Below, piece after piece: positions 18,753 to 27,542 of a stretch of 64,000 bases of DNA; the stretch's first letter is position 1; each line of letters opens with the position of its first letter. The notes below the pieces were generated by a model. It did not search any database. It had not been told where the DNA came from and saw nothing but the letters and a program-made list of their open reading frames with translations. The stretch spans positions 1-64,000 of the forward strand of contig CAYVBQ010000001.1 of NCBI GenBank assembly GCA_964449775.1, read 5' to 3'. The translations under genes were made by a program, and so were the position numbers. The DNA comes from Fen-1258 sp964449775 (GTDB lineage Bacteria; Bacteroidota; Ignavibacteria; Ignavibacteriales; Melioribacteraceae).

Positions 18753-18864
18753 AAGAGGGTGTCTCAAAAGTAATGTAACAAAACATTAATCCGCGAAAAT
18801 CAGTTGAATCTGTGTTATCCGTGGACGATTCTAAGATAAAATATTACTTTTGAGACAACCTCTT
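18753..18864. repeat. Inverted-repeat element E3
   Basis: Terminal repeats of 22 bp, 21 complementary: left 18753-18774 (begins AAGAGGGTGTCTCAAAAG) and right 18843-18864 (ends TTTTGAGACAACCTCTT). The interior carries a module of the dispersed CCGCGAAAATCAGT...TCTGTGTTATCCGTGG type. Lies between prc and ybaK. Near-identical ends occur in E4 (37249-37406). Confidence 0.85.
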
Positions 18865-18938
18865 TTGATAGAATGAATTAAAGAAAATTTTAGTTGACTT
18901 ATCTCCCTCCCTTTGGGATGGATTAAGGGTGAGCTCTT

Positions 18939-19403
18939 ATGAAAACAAATGCCATTCGAATATTAGAATCCAAAAATATTTCCCACTCAACCATCGAATA
19001 TGAATCAAACGAAGAGGAGATTGACGCTATCTCTGTTGCCCATAAAATTAACGCCGGACCGGAAATGGTTTTCAAGACACTTGTTGCACGAAATGAGAAG
19101 AATGAATTATTGGTTTTTGTCATCCCCGGCAATTTTGAGTTGGATCTAAAAAAAGCGTCAAAGGCAAGCGGCAGTAAAAAAATTGAATTGATCAAGGTAA
19201 AAGAACTACAGCCATTAACAGGCTACATACGTGGGGGTTGTTCGCCTATTGGTATGAAAAAACTGTTTCCTACGTTTATAGATGAGACCGCACAACTTTA
19301 TGATAAGATCTTCTGCAGTGCAGGAGTTAGAGGAATGCAAATAAATTTGGCACCAACAGATTTGGCTACTGTGACCGAAGCTGAATTTGCAGATCTAATT
19401 TGA
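18939..19403 (+). CDS. ybaK: YbaK/EbsC-family misacylated-tRNA deacylase
   Basis: The 154-residue protein is a complete single-domain YbaK, with MVFKTLVARNEKNELLVFVIPGN, the invariant Lys region DLKKASKASGSKKIELI and the GGCSPIGMKK signature. YbaK removes Cys (and some non-cognate residues) from mischarged tRNA-Pro, working in trans with prolyl-tRNA synthetase. The ProS gene 4 kb away has its own related insertion domain, so both editing activities appear present. No clear ribosome site; the start is chosen by fit to family length. Confidence 0.9.
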   Translation: MKTNAIRILESKNISHSTIEYESNEEEIDAISVAHKINAGPEMVFKTLVARNEKNELLVFVIPGNFELDLKKASKASGSKKIELIKVKELQPLTGYIRGGCSPIGMKKLFPTFIDETAQLYDKIFCSAGVRGMQINLAPTDLATVTEAEFADLI

Positions 19404-19586
19404 ACTGCCAAAATAAATGCAATGTTGTAATCCCTTCAACAGTTTCCGTTTCGATTAAAAATTCAATTGAGTATGGGCTTCAGTAGAGGAGAGGGATGAT
19501 ACTATCCCGGTTTGTTGGTTATATGAAGATTTTTATTTTTGACTATTTTTCCATAAATTTACACCCAAAATAAAGGAAGAATAGCC

Positions 19587-19748
19587 ATGGCAAAAACCCA
19601 ATCCTTTGGTGACAAGGCAAAAGGTAAAGTTAAGTCAACTGTTGTTAATGTTAAATTCATTAAAACGGTTAAGTCCGGCAACAGTTATAAATTTCAAGAG
19701 AAGTTTGTAAAACTTGACGACATCAGCAAAGTAACAACACTAAAATAA
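19587..19748 (+). CDS. Small basic protein of unknown function (53 aa)
   Basis: A short open frame with a good ribosome site (AAAGGAAGA, ten bases before ATG) encodes MAKTQSFGDKAKGKVKSTVV followed by a Lys-rich strand pattern (VNVKFIKTVKSG, YKFQEKFVKLDDI). Composition and the alternating strand pattern suggest a folded basic protein, perhaps RNA- or ribosome-associated, but this is inference. I recall similar MAKxQTFGDK starts in related genomes without being able to name a family. It ends before a bidirectional terminator, which supports a transcribed gene. Confidence 0.6.
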   Translation: MAKTQSFGDKAKGKVKSTVVNVKFIKTVKSGNSYKFQEKFVKLDDISKVTTLK

Positions 19749-19830
19749 ATGCCCCACCCTATCCTCCCCGAAGGGGAGGGAGTTTGAAAATCTTGCCTAT
19801 CGGCAGGTCGGTCGGAGTATTGAAAAGAAT

Positions 19831-19860
19831 AAAAACCCCCGGCTTAGCTCGGGGATTTTT
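19831..19860. terminator. Bidirectional hairpin terminator
   Basis: Near-palindrome AAAAACCCCCGG (19831-19842) ... CTCGGGGATTTTT (19848-19860), with A-tract on one side and T-tract on the other. It lies between the convergent small-protein gene (plus) and the nfu-like gene (minus) and can serve both. Confidence 0.85.
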
Positions 19861-19881
19861 GTTTTAAGGAGATGAAATTTT

Positions 19882-20427
19882 TTAATCAGAAACAACTTCA
19901 ATAGCAGGATTAACCTCACGTCGTAACAAATTTTCAATTGCTACCAACGTACCCCTTATAGAGCTCGGGCAGCTTCCACAAGCACCTTGATAGCGGATCT
20001 TGAGCGTCAATCCTTCCATTCCGGTTACTTCGAGTCCGCCACCATCACCGGCGAGCGCAGGACGAACACGTGCGTCAAGGATCTCGTTAATCTTTTTCAG
20101 CAGAGCCGTCTCTTCTTCGCTGCTTACTTGTGTCGTTACATTTTCAGAAGGGATTAACGCTTTATCAAAATTTTTAATGAACTCAACAAATGGGCGTTGA
20201 ATCTGTCCCCACGCAATACTTGCTTCTTTTTCAATCGTTATGAACTTATCCATATAAAAGACCGAGACAACGCCGGGAATTTCGAAAATTCCTTTTGCTA
20301 AAGGATCATTTTTAGCTTCTTCTTTTCTTTTATAGTTGCGTGTCTCTCTATTTAAAAGCTTCTCATTGATGACAAACTTAAGTGCTTGCGGATTGGGCGT
20401 AAGATCAACGTCTTGAACCATTAACAT
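19882..20427 (-). CDS. Nfu/NifU-type iron-sulfur carrier protein
   Basis: The 181-residue protein combines an Nfu N-terminal domain (about 5-90, TPNPQALKFVIN and GIFEIPGVVSVFYMDKFITI) with a NifU C-terminal domain (about 105-180). The latter bears the cluster-binding CxxC in YQGACGSCPSS and the RPALAGDGGGLEV signature. Nfu proteins hold a [4Fe-4S] cluster and pass it to apo-enzymes in the cytoplasm. AAGGAG sits before two possible ATGs (20427, 20421). No isc/suf genes adjoin it. In this window likely clients include AOR and MoaA. Confidence 0.93.
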   Translation of the reverse strand: MLMVQDVDLTPNPQALKFVINEKLLNRETRNYKRKEEAKNDPLAKGIFEIPGVVSVFYMDKFITIEKEASIAWGQIQRPFVEFIKNFDKALIPSENVTTQVSSEEETALLKKINEILDARVRPALAGDGGGLEVTGMEGLTLKIRYQGACGSCPSSIRGTLVAIENLLRREVNPAIEVVSD

Positions 20428-20525
20428 ATTTTACTCCTTTTCTTCCTAAACAAATAGTATTTCTAATTAGTTTCGCTGCAACATTATCAAAAATTGGTCT
20501 GTGATTCAAGAGACCGGTTAATTGG

Positions 20526-20975
20526 TTACACGCCAAATTGTTTGAAGTGATGATCTAAATGTTTGTACATCAACGAACTCCACTCCGTTGGCGTTAATTT
20601 TCCGAAAAAGGAATGCGGATTAGTAGTACACTTCACTTCTTCGCCTTGATAAAATTGATTAATAAGTTTGATTAGATTTTGTTTTTCCTTATCAAATCCT
20701 TCCGTACTTTTAATAATAAAAGCAGGATTTGTGGGACTATTTTTCTTAATCGGTTTTTCACCAATTCCAGAAGATTTAAAAAATCTACCAACCAACTTTC
20801 CAGAGAGGAGTTGCGGAAAATATTTTGTACCAATTGCCGTTTCTAAACCGATTGAACAATGCGCAAGCATTTGCTCAACATTCATTTTACCCCATTGCCT
20901 TTGTGTGTCTGGTAAAAGTTTATTAATTCTGCTAATGATTTCATCAACAGCTTCTTTTTGATATAAAGTTTTCAT
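20526..20975 (-). CDS. DUF1569 protein (DinB/YfiT-like fold)
   Basis: The 149-residue protein matches the DUF1569 family. It has a NVEQMLAHCSIGLETAIG helix, NPHSFFGKLTPTEWSSLMYKHLDHHFKQFGV at the C-terminus, and conserved His residues (AHC, NPHSFFG, HLDHH) suited to the metal site of the DinB-like four-helix bundle. Function unknown; some DinB-fold proteins are thiol-dependent metalloenzymes. Probably not cotranscribed with the amylase gene upstream in any meaningful pathway. Confidence 0.8.
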   Translation of the reverse strand: MKTLYQKEAVDEIISRINKLLPDTQRQWGKMNVEQMLAHCSIGLETAIGTKYFPQLLSGKLVGRFFKSSGIGEKPIKKNSPTNPAFIIKSTEGFDKEKQNLIKLINQFYQGEEVKCTTNPHSFFGKLTPTEWSSLMYKHLDHHFKQFGV

Positions 20976-21005
20976 TATTAACTTTTCCTCTGTTTGGGAT
21001 TTTAT

Positions 21006-22373
21006 CTATCGCAATAAAATGAGATATTGATATGGTTGGAGAATTACTTCACCGCTTGTTTTCATAATAGAGTTATCAAGAAGATTTGTCAATGTAATGT
21101 TTTGAAGCGATGAAGGTAGTGTAAAAGTCTCTGAGGTTTTCCGTGTGTTCACTAAAATTAAACATTCTTTGGACTGGTATGATTTAGTAAAGGCAACGAT
21201 GTTCGTATTGGAAAAATCAATGACAGTTCCCTTTTTCAAAGCTGGGGTGGAATTGTATAGCGAAAAAAGTTTTTTGTAAGCAGCTTTCATATCAGAATTA
21301 ATATTCCAGTCGATTGGACTTCGGCTGAAAAATGGCAGTTTTGTTGGGTGCCCTATTTCCTGTCCGCAGTAGATTAGAGGAACTCCACCCATAAAAATAG
21401 AAGCAACCGATACGGCTAAAGCTCCCTGTTTTCCATTAAATAAAACGATTGGGGGATTATCCCATGCGGATTCATCGTGGTTAGTTGTAAATCTCAGTTT
21501 GTTACCATTAGTTGCGCTTCTAAATTCGTTTTGATGTGTAGTAAAAAGGAAATAAGCATTGTAGCCATCCCGGAAAACATTTTTTAGCATTGAATAATAT
21601 TCCCATGCATAATTAATCTGAAAACCAGCTGTAAAGTGATCACTTCTAGTTCCTTCAGCCAACAAGATCAATTTTTTATTCGGAATTTTTTTGAGTGTAT
21701 CCAGAGCTTGTTTCCAGAAAGAAAATGGAACATAATCGGCAGCATCGCATCTGAAGCCGTCCACATCAATTTCTTTAGCCCAATACTTCATAGCATTGAT
21801 CATTGCCAAACGCATTTCGGAATTATTGTAATTCAGATCTGCTACATCATTCCATCCAGTTCCCGCAGGAGAAATAATATTTCCGCTTCCGTCCTGTGTG
21901 TACCAGTTTTTATTGGCTATCCAAGGATTGTCCCAAGCGGTATGATTAGCGACCCAATCTAAGACGACAGATATTCCAAGGATGTGCGATTTGCTGATTA
22001 AATTTTTCAAATCATTCAAGCTGCCAAATTCAGGATTTACTGTTAAGTAGTTTTGAACGGAGTAGGGAGAGCCAAGCTGTCCCACTGATTTAATAGCTCC
22101 AACAGGATGAATAGGCATTAGCCAAATAACGTTAACACCCAAAGCTTTGATTGAATCCAGTCTGATTGTAATTCCATTAAATGTACCTTCGTTACTAAAT
22201 GCGCGGAGGTTTATTTCATACATCACAATATCTTCTGTGTTGGGAACTTGGGAATTGGAAAAAGAAATCTCTATTGGCTGAACAGGATCATCCTTTTTGC
22301 AGCCGCTAAATGAAAAAACAGTAAAGAGAAGCGCAATCAGGATAAATTTGTGGAAGAGTTTAATTATTTGCAT
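21006..22373 (-). CDS. Lipoprotein alpha-amylase family (GH13) glycosidase
   Basis: The 455-residue protein starts with a lipoprotein signal (ILIALLFTVFSFSGC, lipidated Cys near residue 25), so it is anchored to a membrane and probably faces the periplasm or outside. The GH13 barrel carries region I (VVLDWVANHT), region II with the nucleophile Asp (GFRCDAAD, near 208), region III with the acid/base Glu (ILLAEG, near 235) and region IV (FTTNHDESAWD, near 301). A short all-beta C-terminal domain follows. It should cleave alpha-1,4-glucans or maltodextrins. No Sus-type outer-membrane partners adjoin it. Confidence 0.9.
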   Translation of the reverse strand: MQIIKLFHKFILIALLFTVFSFSGCKKDDPVQPIEISFSNSQVPNTEDIVMYEINLRAFSNEGTFNGITIRLDSIKALGVNVIWLMPIHPVGAIKSVGQLGSPYSVQNYLTVNPEFGSLNDLKNLISKSHILGISVVLDWVANHTAWDNPWIANKNWYTQDGSGNIISPAGTGWNDVADLNYNNSEMRLAMINAMKYWAKEIDVDGFRCDAADYVPFSFWKQALDTLKKIPNKKLILLAEGTRSDHFTAGFQINYAWEYYSMLKNVFRDGYNAYFLFTTHQNEFRSATNGNKLRFTTNHDESAWDNPPIVLFNGKQGALAVSVASIFMGGVPLIYCGQEIGHPTKLPFFSRSPIDWNINSDMKAAYKKLFSLYNSTPALKKGTVIDFSNTNIVAFTKSYQSKECLILVNTRKTSETFTLPSSLQNITLTNLLDNSIMKTSGEVILQPYQYLILLR

Positions 22374-22404
22374 TTGTTTTCCATAATTCGGAATAAATAA
22401 ATAT

Positions 22405-23079
22405 TTATTTGTGATTAATGATCAAAACAAACTCACCTTTCAGATTTTTCGATTCTACAACTTTCAAAATGTCTGATACAGCTCCCCGGAAAAATTTTTC
22501 AGTAGGAAGAGTTAAATCAAAGGCGACAACTATTTGCGATGAAGCGCCGAAAACTTTTGATATGTCGGTTAATATTGCTTTGAGCCGGTAAGGAGTTTCC
22601 ATAAGCACAATCAGCTCTTTGATGCTTTTCAATCGTAAAAGTTCTTTCTTCCGAATATCACTTTTGGGAGAAAGCCAGCCGGCATAGTAAAATTTATCAA
22701 GATTATATCCCGATCCAACAAGTGCGGGCAACAGTGAACTCGCACCCGGAATTGGGACAACATCAATTTTAGCTTTAATGCACATCTGCACTAAAAGATG
22801 ACCGGGATCAGAAAAGAGAGGAGTCCCGCAATCTGAAATCAATGCCACTGATTTGCCGTCGGAAATTTTTTCAAACAACTCACGCGATGATTCTTCTTGA
22901 TTATGCTCATTGAGAGAGAAAAGTTCTTTTTCAATTTTAAAATGTGACAACAAGCGTCTTGCTTCTTTGAATTCTTCACAGATAATAAAATCAACTTGCT
23001 TAAGAATGTTTAAGGCGCGTAGAGTTATATCTTCGTAATTACCTATTGGAGTGGAAACTATGTAGAGTTTTGAATTCAT
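22405..23079 (-). CDS. rsmI: 16S rRNA (cytidine-1402 2'-O) methyltransferase RsmI
   Basis: The 224-residue protein opens with the RsmI signature LYIVSTPIGNYEDITLRAL. It has ICEEFKEARRLL, ALISDCGTPLFSDPG and PIPGASSLLPALVGSG, all typical of this SAM-dependent, tetrapyrrole-methylase-fold enzyme. It methylates the ribose of C1402 in the ribosomal decoding centre. It is somewhat shorter than E. coli RsmI (about 286), lacking part of the C-terminal extension. proS lies upstream on the same strand, separated by an 81-bp palindromic element. Confidence 0.92.
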   Translation of the reverse strand: MNSKLYIVSTPIGNYEDITLRALNILKQVDFIICEEFKEARRLLSHFKIEKELFSLNEHNQEESSRELFEKISDGKSVALISDCGTPLFSDPGHLLVQMCIKAKIDVVPIPGASSLLPALVGSGYNLDKFYYAGWLSPKSDIRKKELLRLKSIKELIVLMETPYRLKAILTDISKVFGASSQIVVAFDLTLPTEKFFRGAVSDILKVVESKNLKGEFVLIINHK

Positions 23080-23090
23080 AGTTTTTTAAC

Positions 23091-23171
23091 CGCAAAGTGC
23101 GCAAAGTATTTTCGCAAAGCATGCAAAGAATATTCCTTTGCGTTCTTGGCGCCTGCTTTGCACACTTTGCG
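23091..23171. repeat. 81-bp CGCAAAG palindromic element
   Basis: Arms CGCAAAGTGCGCAAAG (23091-23106) and CTTTGCACACTTTGCG (23156-23171), 15 of 16 complementary, with further GCAAAG/CTTTGC words inside. It fills the space between the proS stop (23179) and the rsmI start (23079). The same CGCAAAG vocabulary occurs inside element E1. Confidence 0.8.
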
Positions 23172-23178
23172 TGGAATA

Positions 23179-24864
23179 TTAAATTGGCTCTTGAAGTTGA
23201 TCTAACAGTTTATCCAATTCAACAACTTTCTTCTCCCCAGTTCTTCTATTTTTTATTTCTACTCTTCCTTCTTTCAAATTCTTTTCTCCAACAATAACTT
23301 GTAACGGCATACCCAACAAATCCGCATCGTTGAATTTGAATCCGGCGCTTGCATCCAAACGGTCATCAAATAACACTTCGTAGCCGTCAGCTATCAAATC
23401 AATGTAAATTCGTTCACATGCCGCCGAGACGGTTGCGTTTTTCATATTCAAGCCAATCAAATGGATATCGAACGGATTGAGAGGTTCTTTCCAGACAATG
23501 CCTTTATCATCAAAATTTTGCTCGAGGAAACACGCAAATATACGCTCGACACCAATTCCATAACTTCCCATAACAATAGGTTTTTCTTTTCCGTTCTCAT
23601 CAAGGAACATAGCGCCCAGAGCTTCGGAATATTTTGTGCCGAGTTTGAAAATATGTCCAAGTTCAATGGCTTTGAAAACATCGAGTGTGGAACCACACCG
23701 GATACACTTCTCACCGCTCTCTGCTGTTCGTAAATCAAAGTATTCGATCTTTGGCGCATCACGTTTCAAATCTATTCCGCCAACATGATAATCGTTTTTA
23801 TTGGCACCGCTAAATAAATTGTTTCCATCATTTAATAGCTCATCTGCAATGGTTCTATGTTTAAAATTAATCGGACCGATCGAACCGGCATCAGCACCAG
23901 TTATTTCGCTTAACTCTTCTGGATGAGCGGGACGTACAACGCCGCCCAAGACCGAAGCAAGTTTTGTCTCGTTCACTTCATCATTGCCGAGCATTAATAC
24001 AAGCACCGGTTGTCCATCGTGTATATAAATTCTCGACTTCGCAGTTTCATTCTCATTAATTTTTAAGAATGCGCAAAGATCATCAATTGATTTTACATTT
24101 GGTGTGGAAATTTCAAAAACAGCTTTACTTTCTGCGTGGTGAATCGCACCATCCGCAACAGATTGTGCAACTTCCGCGTTAGAGGCGTAACCGCATTTTT
24201 CGCAATGTGCGACTGTATCTTCACCGGCAGAACTCTTTACCATAAATTCTTCGGATTTGCTTCCGCCCATTGCGCCGCTTGATGCGCCTACAACAAAATA
24301 TTTCAATCCACATCTGTCAAAAATTGCGCGGTAGGCTTTATCATGAAGGGAATAACCAACATCCAATCCGGCAGTATCTTTATCAAGCGTGTAAGCATCC
24401 TTCATTATAAATTGTCTTCCGCGAATCACACCACTGCGGGGACGCGGTTCATTTCTAAACTTAGTTTGAATCTGATACCAGATCTGCGGCATATCTTTGT
24501 AAGAGACGATCGAACCTTTTGCATGGAAAGCAACAATCTCCTCGTGTGTCGGGGCTAAAACGTAATCGCGGTTTTTTATTTGAAAAAGAATATCGCCGAA
24601 TGCTTCAACCCGTCCGGTCTGTTCCCAAATTTCTTTCGGGTTGAGTCCCGGAAAATGAAACTCCTGTCCTCCAATAGCATTCATCTCTTCGCGTATGATA
24701 TCCATAATTTTTCTAAGCACTTTGTATCCAAGAGGAAGCCACGTATAAATTCCCGCGGATACTTGCCGGACTAATCCAGCGCGCATCATTAAAATATGGC
24801 TTGGAATTACAGCTTCTGATGGAACTTCTTTTAATGTCGGAATAAACGATTTACTTATTCTCAT
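23179..24864 (-). CDS. proS: Prolyl-tRNA synthetase, bacterial type with INS editing domain
   Basis: The 561-residue length, class II motifs and a large insertion mark the bacterial ProRS form. Motif 2 region RFRNEPRPRSGVIRGRQF, motif 3 GSYGIGVERIFA and an anticodon-binding C-terminal domain (PFDIHLIGL to the end) are present. The insertion (about residues 225-400) contains the YbaK-like INS domain (ENETAKSRIYIHDGQ, VLMLGNDEVNETKL) that clears Ala from tRNA-Pro. A paired CEKCGYASNAEVA / CIRCGSTLDVFKA zinc-like element flanks the insertion. It charges tRNA-Pro in the cytoplasm. Confidence 0.96.
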   Translation of the reverse strand: MRISKSFIPTLKEVPSEAVIPSHILMMRAGLVRQVSAGIYTWLPLGYKVLRKIMDIIREEMNAIGGQEFHFPGLNPKEIWEQTGRVEAFGDILFQIKNRDYVLAPTHEEIVAFHAKGSIVSYKDMPQIWYQIQTKFRNEPRPRSGVIRGRQFIMKDAYTLDKDTAGLDVGYSLHDKAYRAIFDRCGLKYFVVGASSGAMGGSKSEEFMVKSSAGEDTVAHCEKCGYASNAEVAQSVADGAIHHAESKAVFEISTPNVKSIDDLCAFLKINENETAKSRIYIHDGQPVLVLMLGNDEVNETKLASVLGGVVRPAHPEELSEITGADAGSIGPINFKHRTIADELLNDGNNLFSGANKNDYHVGGIDLKRDAPKIEYFDLRTAESGEKCIRCGSTLDVFKAIELGHIFKLGTKYSEALGAMFLDENGKEKPIVMGSYGIGVERIFACFLEQNFDDKGIVWKEPLNPFDIHLIGLNMKNATVSAACERIYIDLIADGYEVLFDDRLDASAGFKFNDADLLGMPLQVIVGEKNLKEGRVEIKNRRTGEKKVVELDKLLDQLQEPI

Positions 24865-25080
24865 TAAACTTGCCTTGTTAAAAATGATGAACTAAAATAA
24901 TAAACAAGTGCGCTAATTGAAAACGGATCAAGTTCTTGATGAATTGTTTTATTAATCTAAATTTGGAAGAGAATAATTAATGTGGGTTCTATCCATACAA
25001 ATCTTTTTCTACTTATCTTTGAAATAACGAAATGAATATTGTTATAGTTGTAAGAGTTATAAATCTCAAATCTGGATTAG

Positions 25081-25117
25081 AGATTCTTCATCTCGACTGC
25101 CTCTCGATTCAGAATGA
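25081..25117. repeat. Dispersed GAGATTCTTCRTCTCGACT-type repeat fragment
   Basis: The segment AGATTCTTCATCTCGACTGC...TCAGAATGACC matches words at 37540-37578, 56381-56410 and 58606-58640. Its last bases supply an ATG (25114) in frame with the next gene, probably not the true start. Confidence 0.5.
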
Positions 25118-25137
25118 CCAATGAAAGGGAACGACCA

Positions 25138-25977
25138 ATGAGTGATTTCGATCCGGTAACTCAAGACCAACCCAGCGATCTAAACTTTCCCGCATCAATA
25201 GTGCCGGCAATGTTTGAAAGTTTCGGATGTAAACTTTTTGGAACGATGTTTCTGGCTGCAGGTGAAGGTTTGCATCCGGTGATAATTCTTTTACATGGTT
25301 TCCCCGGTAACGAAGTGAATTACGATCTCGCGCATGTATTCCGCCGACAGGGATTTAATGTTTTAGTGTTTCATTACCGCGGTAGTTGGGGAAGCGGAGG
25401 AAATTATTTATGGAGTAGTTTAGTTGAGGACGTATCATCATCAATAAATTTTGTTAAGAGTGATTACGCACAAAGCATATACCATGTTGATCCAAACAAA
25501 ATTATTTTGATCGGTCATAGCATGGGCGGTTTTGCGTCATTATTCAATGCAATTCGCAATGATGATATAAAATTTGCCGCATCGCTTGCAGGGTTCAATG
25601 CCGGAATGTTTGGCGAGTTGATTGAATCGAACAAAACAATTTTTGAATACAGTGCGCAACACATACAACCGGCAATGGACTTTGTGAAATGCGATTCTGC
25701 TGAAATTCTTCTCAATGAATTGATAGCTAACAAAAAGGATTGGAATCTTCTGAATTATCTTGAAAAGTTATCGAGTAAAAATTTATTGATTATCGGGGCA
25801 AAATTTGATACAACAACCCCGATAGAAATTCACCACAAACCACTCATTAGTTCACTTAAAATGACCAACGCAAAAAATGTGGAAGAAATGATTCTGGAAA
25901 CGGAACATTCATTTTCCGACAAGCGAATTGCTCTTGCAAGAAGAATTTCAGAATGGTTAAGCGAAATAAAATTTTAA
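25138..25977 (+). CDS. Alpha/beta hydrolase (serine hydrolase)
   Basis: The 279-residue protein has the alpha/beta-hydrolase plan: oxyanion HGFPGNEVNYD loop, nucleophile elbow IGHSMGGFASLF with the catalytic Ser, acid in IGAKFDTTTP and His in ETEHSFSDKR. No signal peptide, so it is cytoplasmic. Substrate unknown; esterase, peptidase or thioesterase are all possible. I start at 25138, where AAAGGGAA precedes the ATG. The in-frame ATG at 25114 is encoded by a dispersed repeat. The PLP decarboxylase gene follows 8 bp after the stop, so the two are probably one transcript. Confidence 0.85.
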   Translation: MSDFDPVTQDQPSDLNFPASIVPAMFESFGCKLFGTMFLAAGEGLHPVIILLHGFPGNEVNYDLAHVFRRQGFNVLVFHYRGSWGSGGNYLWSSLVEDVSSSINFVKSDYAQSIYHVDPNKIILIGHSMGGFASLFNAIRNDDIKFAASLAGFNAGMFGELIESNKTIFEYSAQHIQPAMDFVKCDSAEILLNELIANKKDWNLLNYLEKLSSKNLLIIGAKFDTTTPIEIHHKPLISSLKMTNAKNVEEMILETEHSFSDKRIALARRISEWLSEIKF

Positions 25978-25985
25978 TAAAGAGC

Positions 25986-27449
25986 ATGAGCAAGATTATG
26001 AATAAGAGCAAGAGTTATGGCGATATGCCGTTGGAAGAATTTAAGAAATATGGTTACGAGCTGATTGATTGGGCAGCTAATTACCTTGAAAATGTTGACT
26101 CCTTTCCGGTGCTGCCAAATATTAAACCGGGAGATGTTAAAGCTCAATTACCAACAAGTGCGCCTTCCAAAACCGAAACAATGGATCAGATTCTGGCAGA
26201 TGTTAATAAAATAATTTTGCCGGGCACAACTCATTGGCAGCATCCAAATTTTATGGCATATTTTAATTCCACCGCAAGCGGACCCGGAATACTTGCAGAA
26301 CTACTTAGTGCTGCGTTCAATGTTAACGCAATGGTATGGAAATCTGCTCCGGCATCAACAGAGCTTGAAGAAACGGTTTTAATCTGGTTTAGGGAATTAA
26401 TGAATCTGCCAAAAGAATTCCGCGGAATAATTTACGATACAGCTTCAGTAAGTTCGATGCACGCTATTGCTGCCGCACGTGAATCTATTGATTATGATAT
26501 TAGGAAAAAAGGAATGAGCGGCGCACCAAAATTACGGTTGTATTGTTCAGAGCATGCTCACTCATCAATTGATAAAGGCGCATTAACTCTTGGAATTGGT
26601 TTGGAGGGAATTAGAAAAATTCCGGTTGATCCAAATTTCATGATGATTCCAGCAGAACTTGAGAAAGCGATTAGAGAAGATCGTGCAAATGGGTTTGTAC
26701 CTTTCTGTATAGTGGCAACGATCGGAACTACATCAACTACAAGTGTAGATCCGGTTAATGAAATAGCAAATATTTGCGAGAATGAGAAAATATGGCTTCA
26801 TGTTGATGGCGCTCATGCAGGTGTAACCGCGATGCTGCCCGAAATGAGCAATCATTTCAAAGGACTCGAGCGCGCCGATTCGTTCGTTGTAAATCCGCAT
26901 AAATGGTTATTCGTTCCGGTTGACTTAAGTATTTTGTTTACACGCAAAGCAGAAATTATTAAACGAGCTTTTTCACTAGTTGCAGAATATCTGAAGACAT
27001 CTGAAGATTCAGTGGTGGAAAACTATATGGATTACGGAATTCAACTTGGCAGAAGATTCCGATCATTGAAACTTTGGTTTGTTCTTCGATATTTCGGCGT
27101 AGAAGGTTTGCAAGCAAGGTTACGTGAGCATATCCGTCTCGGGCAGCTCTTCGCAAAATGGATTGATGGTCATTCCTCTTTTGAAAGATTAGCTCCAACG
27201 CCATTTAGCACAATTTGTTTCCGTGCTATTCCGGCAGGTTGGAATGATGAGATTAAAATCAATGAGTTGAATGAAAAACTAATGAACGCAATCAATTCAA
27301 CCGGAAAAGTTTTTCTTACCCATACAAAATTAAACGGCAAGTTTACGATTCGCCTGGTGATATCCGGATTGAGAACTGGAGAAAAAAATGTTGAACTTGC
27401 CTGGAGTGTAATTCAAAAATCGCTGAAAATAATTTTGAACGAAGGTTAA
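25986..27449 (+). CDS. PLP-dependent group II amino-acid decarboxylase (AADC-like)
   Basis: A protein of about 487 residues with the aromatic-L-amino-acid decarboxylase layout. It has the N-terminal EFKKYGYELIDWAANYLE helix, TTHWQHPNFMAYFNS, YDTASVSSMHAIAAAR, the cofactor segment WLHVDGAHAG and the Schiff-base Lys in VVNPHKWLF (near residue 307). The C-terminal domain GRRFRSLKLWFVLR binds substrate. It would decarboxylate Tyr, Phe, Trp or DOPA-like substrates to amines; the exact one is uncertain. ATGs at 25986, 25998 and 26025 are possible. The first residues (MSKIMNKSKS) come from an AAGAGCATGAGCAAG-type repeat, and family homology begins near MPLEEF at 26025. Confidence 0.88.
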   Translation: MSKIMNKSKSYGDMPLEEFKKYGYELIDWAANYLENVDSFPVLPNIKPGDVKAQLPTSAPSKTETMDQILADVNKIILPGTTHWQHPNFMAYFNSTASGPGILAELLSAAFNVNAMVWKSAPASTELEETVLIWFRELMNLPKEFRGIIYDTASVSSMHAIAAARESIDYDIRKKGMSGAPKLRLYCSEHAHSSIDKGALTLGIGLEGIRKIPVDPNFMMIPAELEKAIREDRANGFVPFCIVATIGTTSTTSVDPVNEIANICENEKIWLHVDGAHAGVTAMLPEMSNHFKGLERADSFVVNPHKWLFVPVDLSILFTRKAEIIKRAFSLVAEYLKTSEDSVVENYMDYGIQLGRRFRSLKLWFVLRYFGVEGLQARLREHIRLGQLFAKWIDGHSSFERLAPTPFSTICFRAIPAGWNDEIKINELNEKLMNAINSTGKVFLTHTKLNGKFTIRLVISGLRTGEKNVELAWSVIQKSLKIILNEG

Positions 27450-27477
27450 AGGATGGATAGAATATTTCAATCTACTT

Positions 27478-27535
27478 CTAATCGTGATCTTGCTCAAAAG
27501 AATTAGATGAAGATCATGAGCAAGAGCACAAATGA
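27478..27535. repeat. ATCATGAGCAAGAGC-type inverted repeat
   Basis: Arms TCGTGATCTTGCTC and GATCATGAGCAAGA face each other between the convergent decarboxylase and cysK genes. Similar words occur at 25981-26010 and 32347-32436. Could act as a weak bidirectional terminator, but no U-tract follows. Confidence 0.5.
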
Positions 27536-27542
27536 AAAATTA

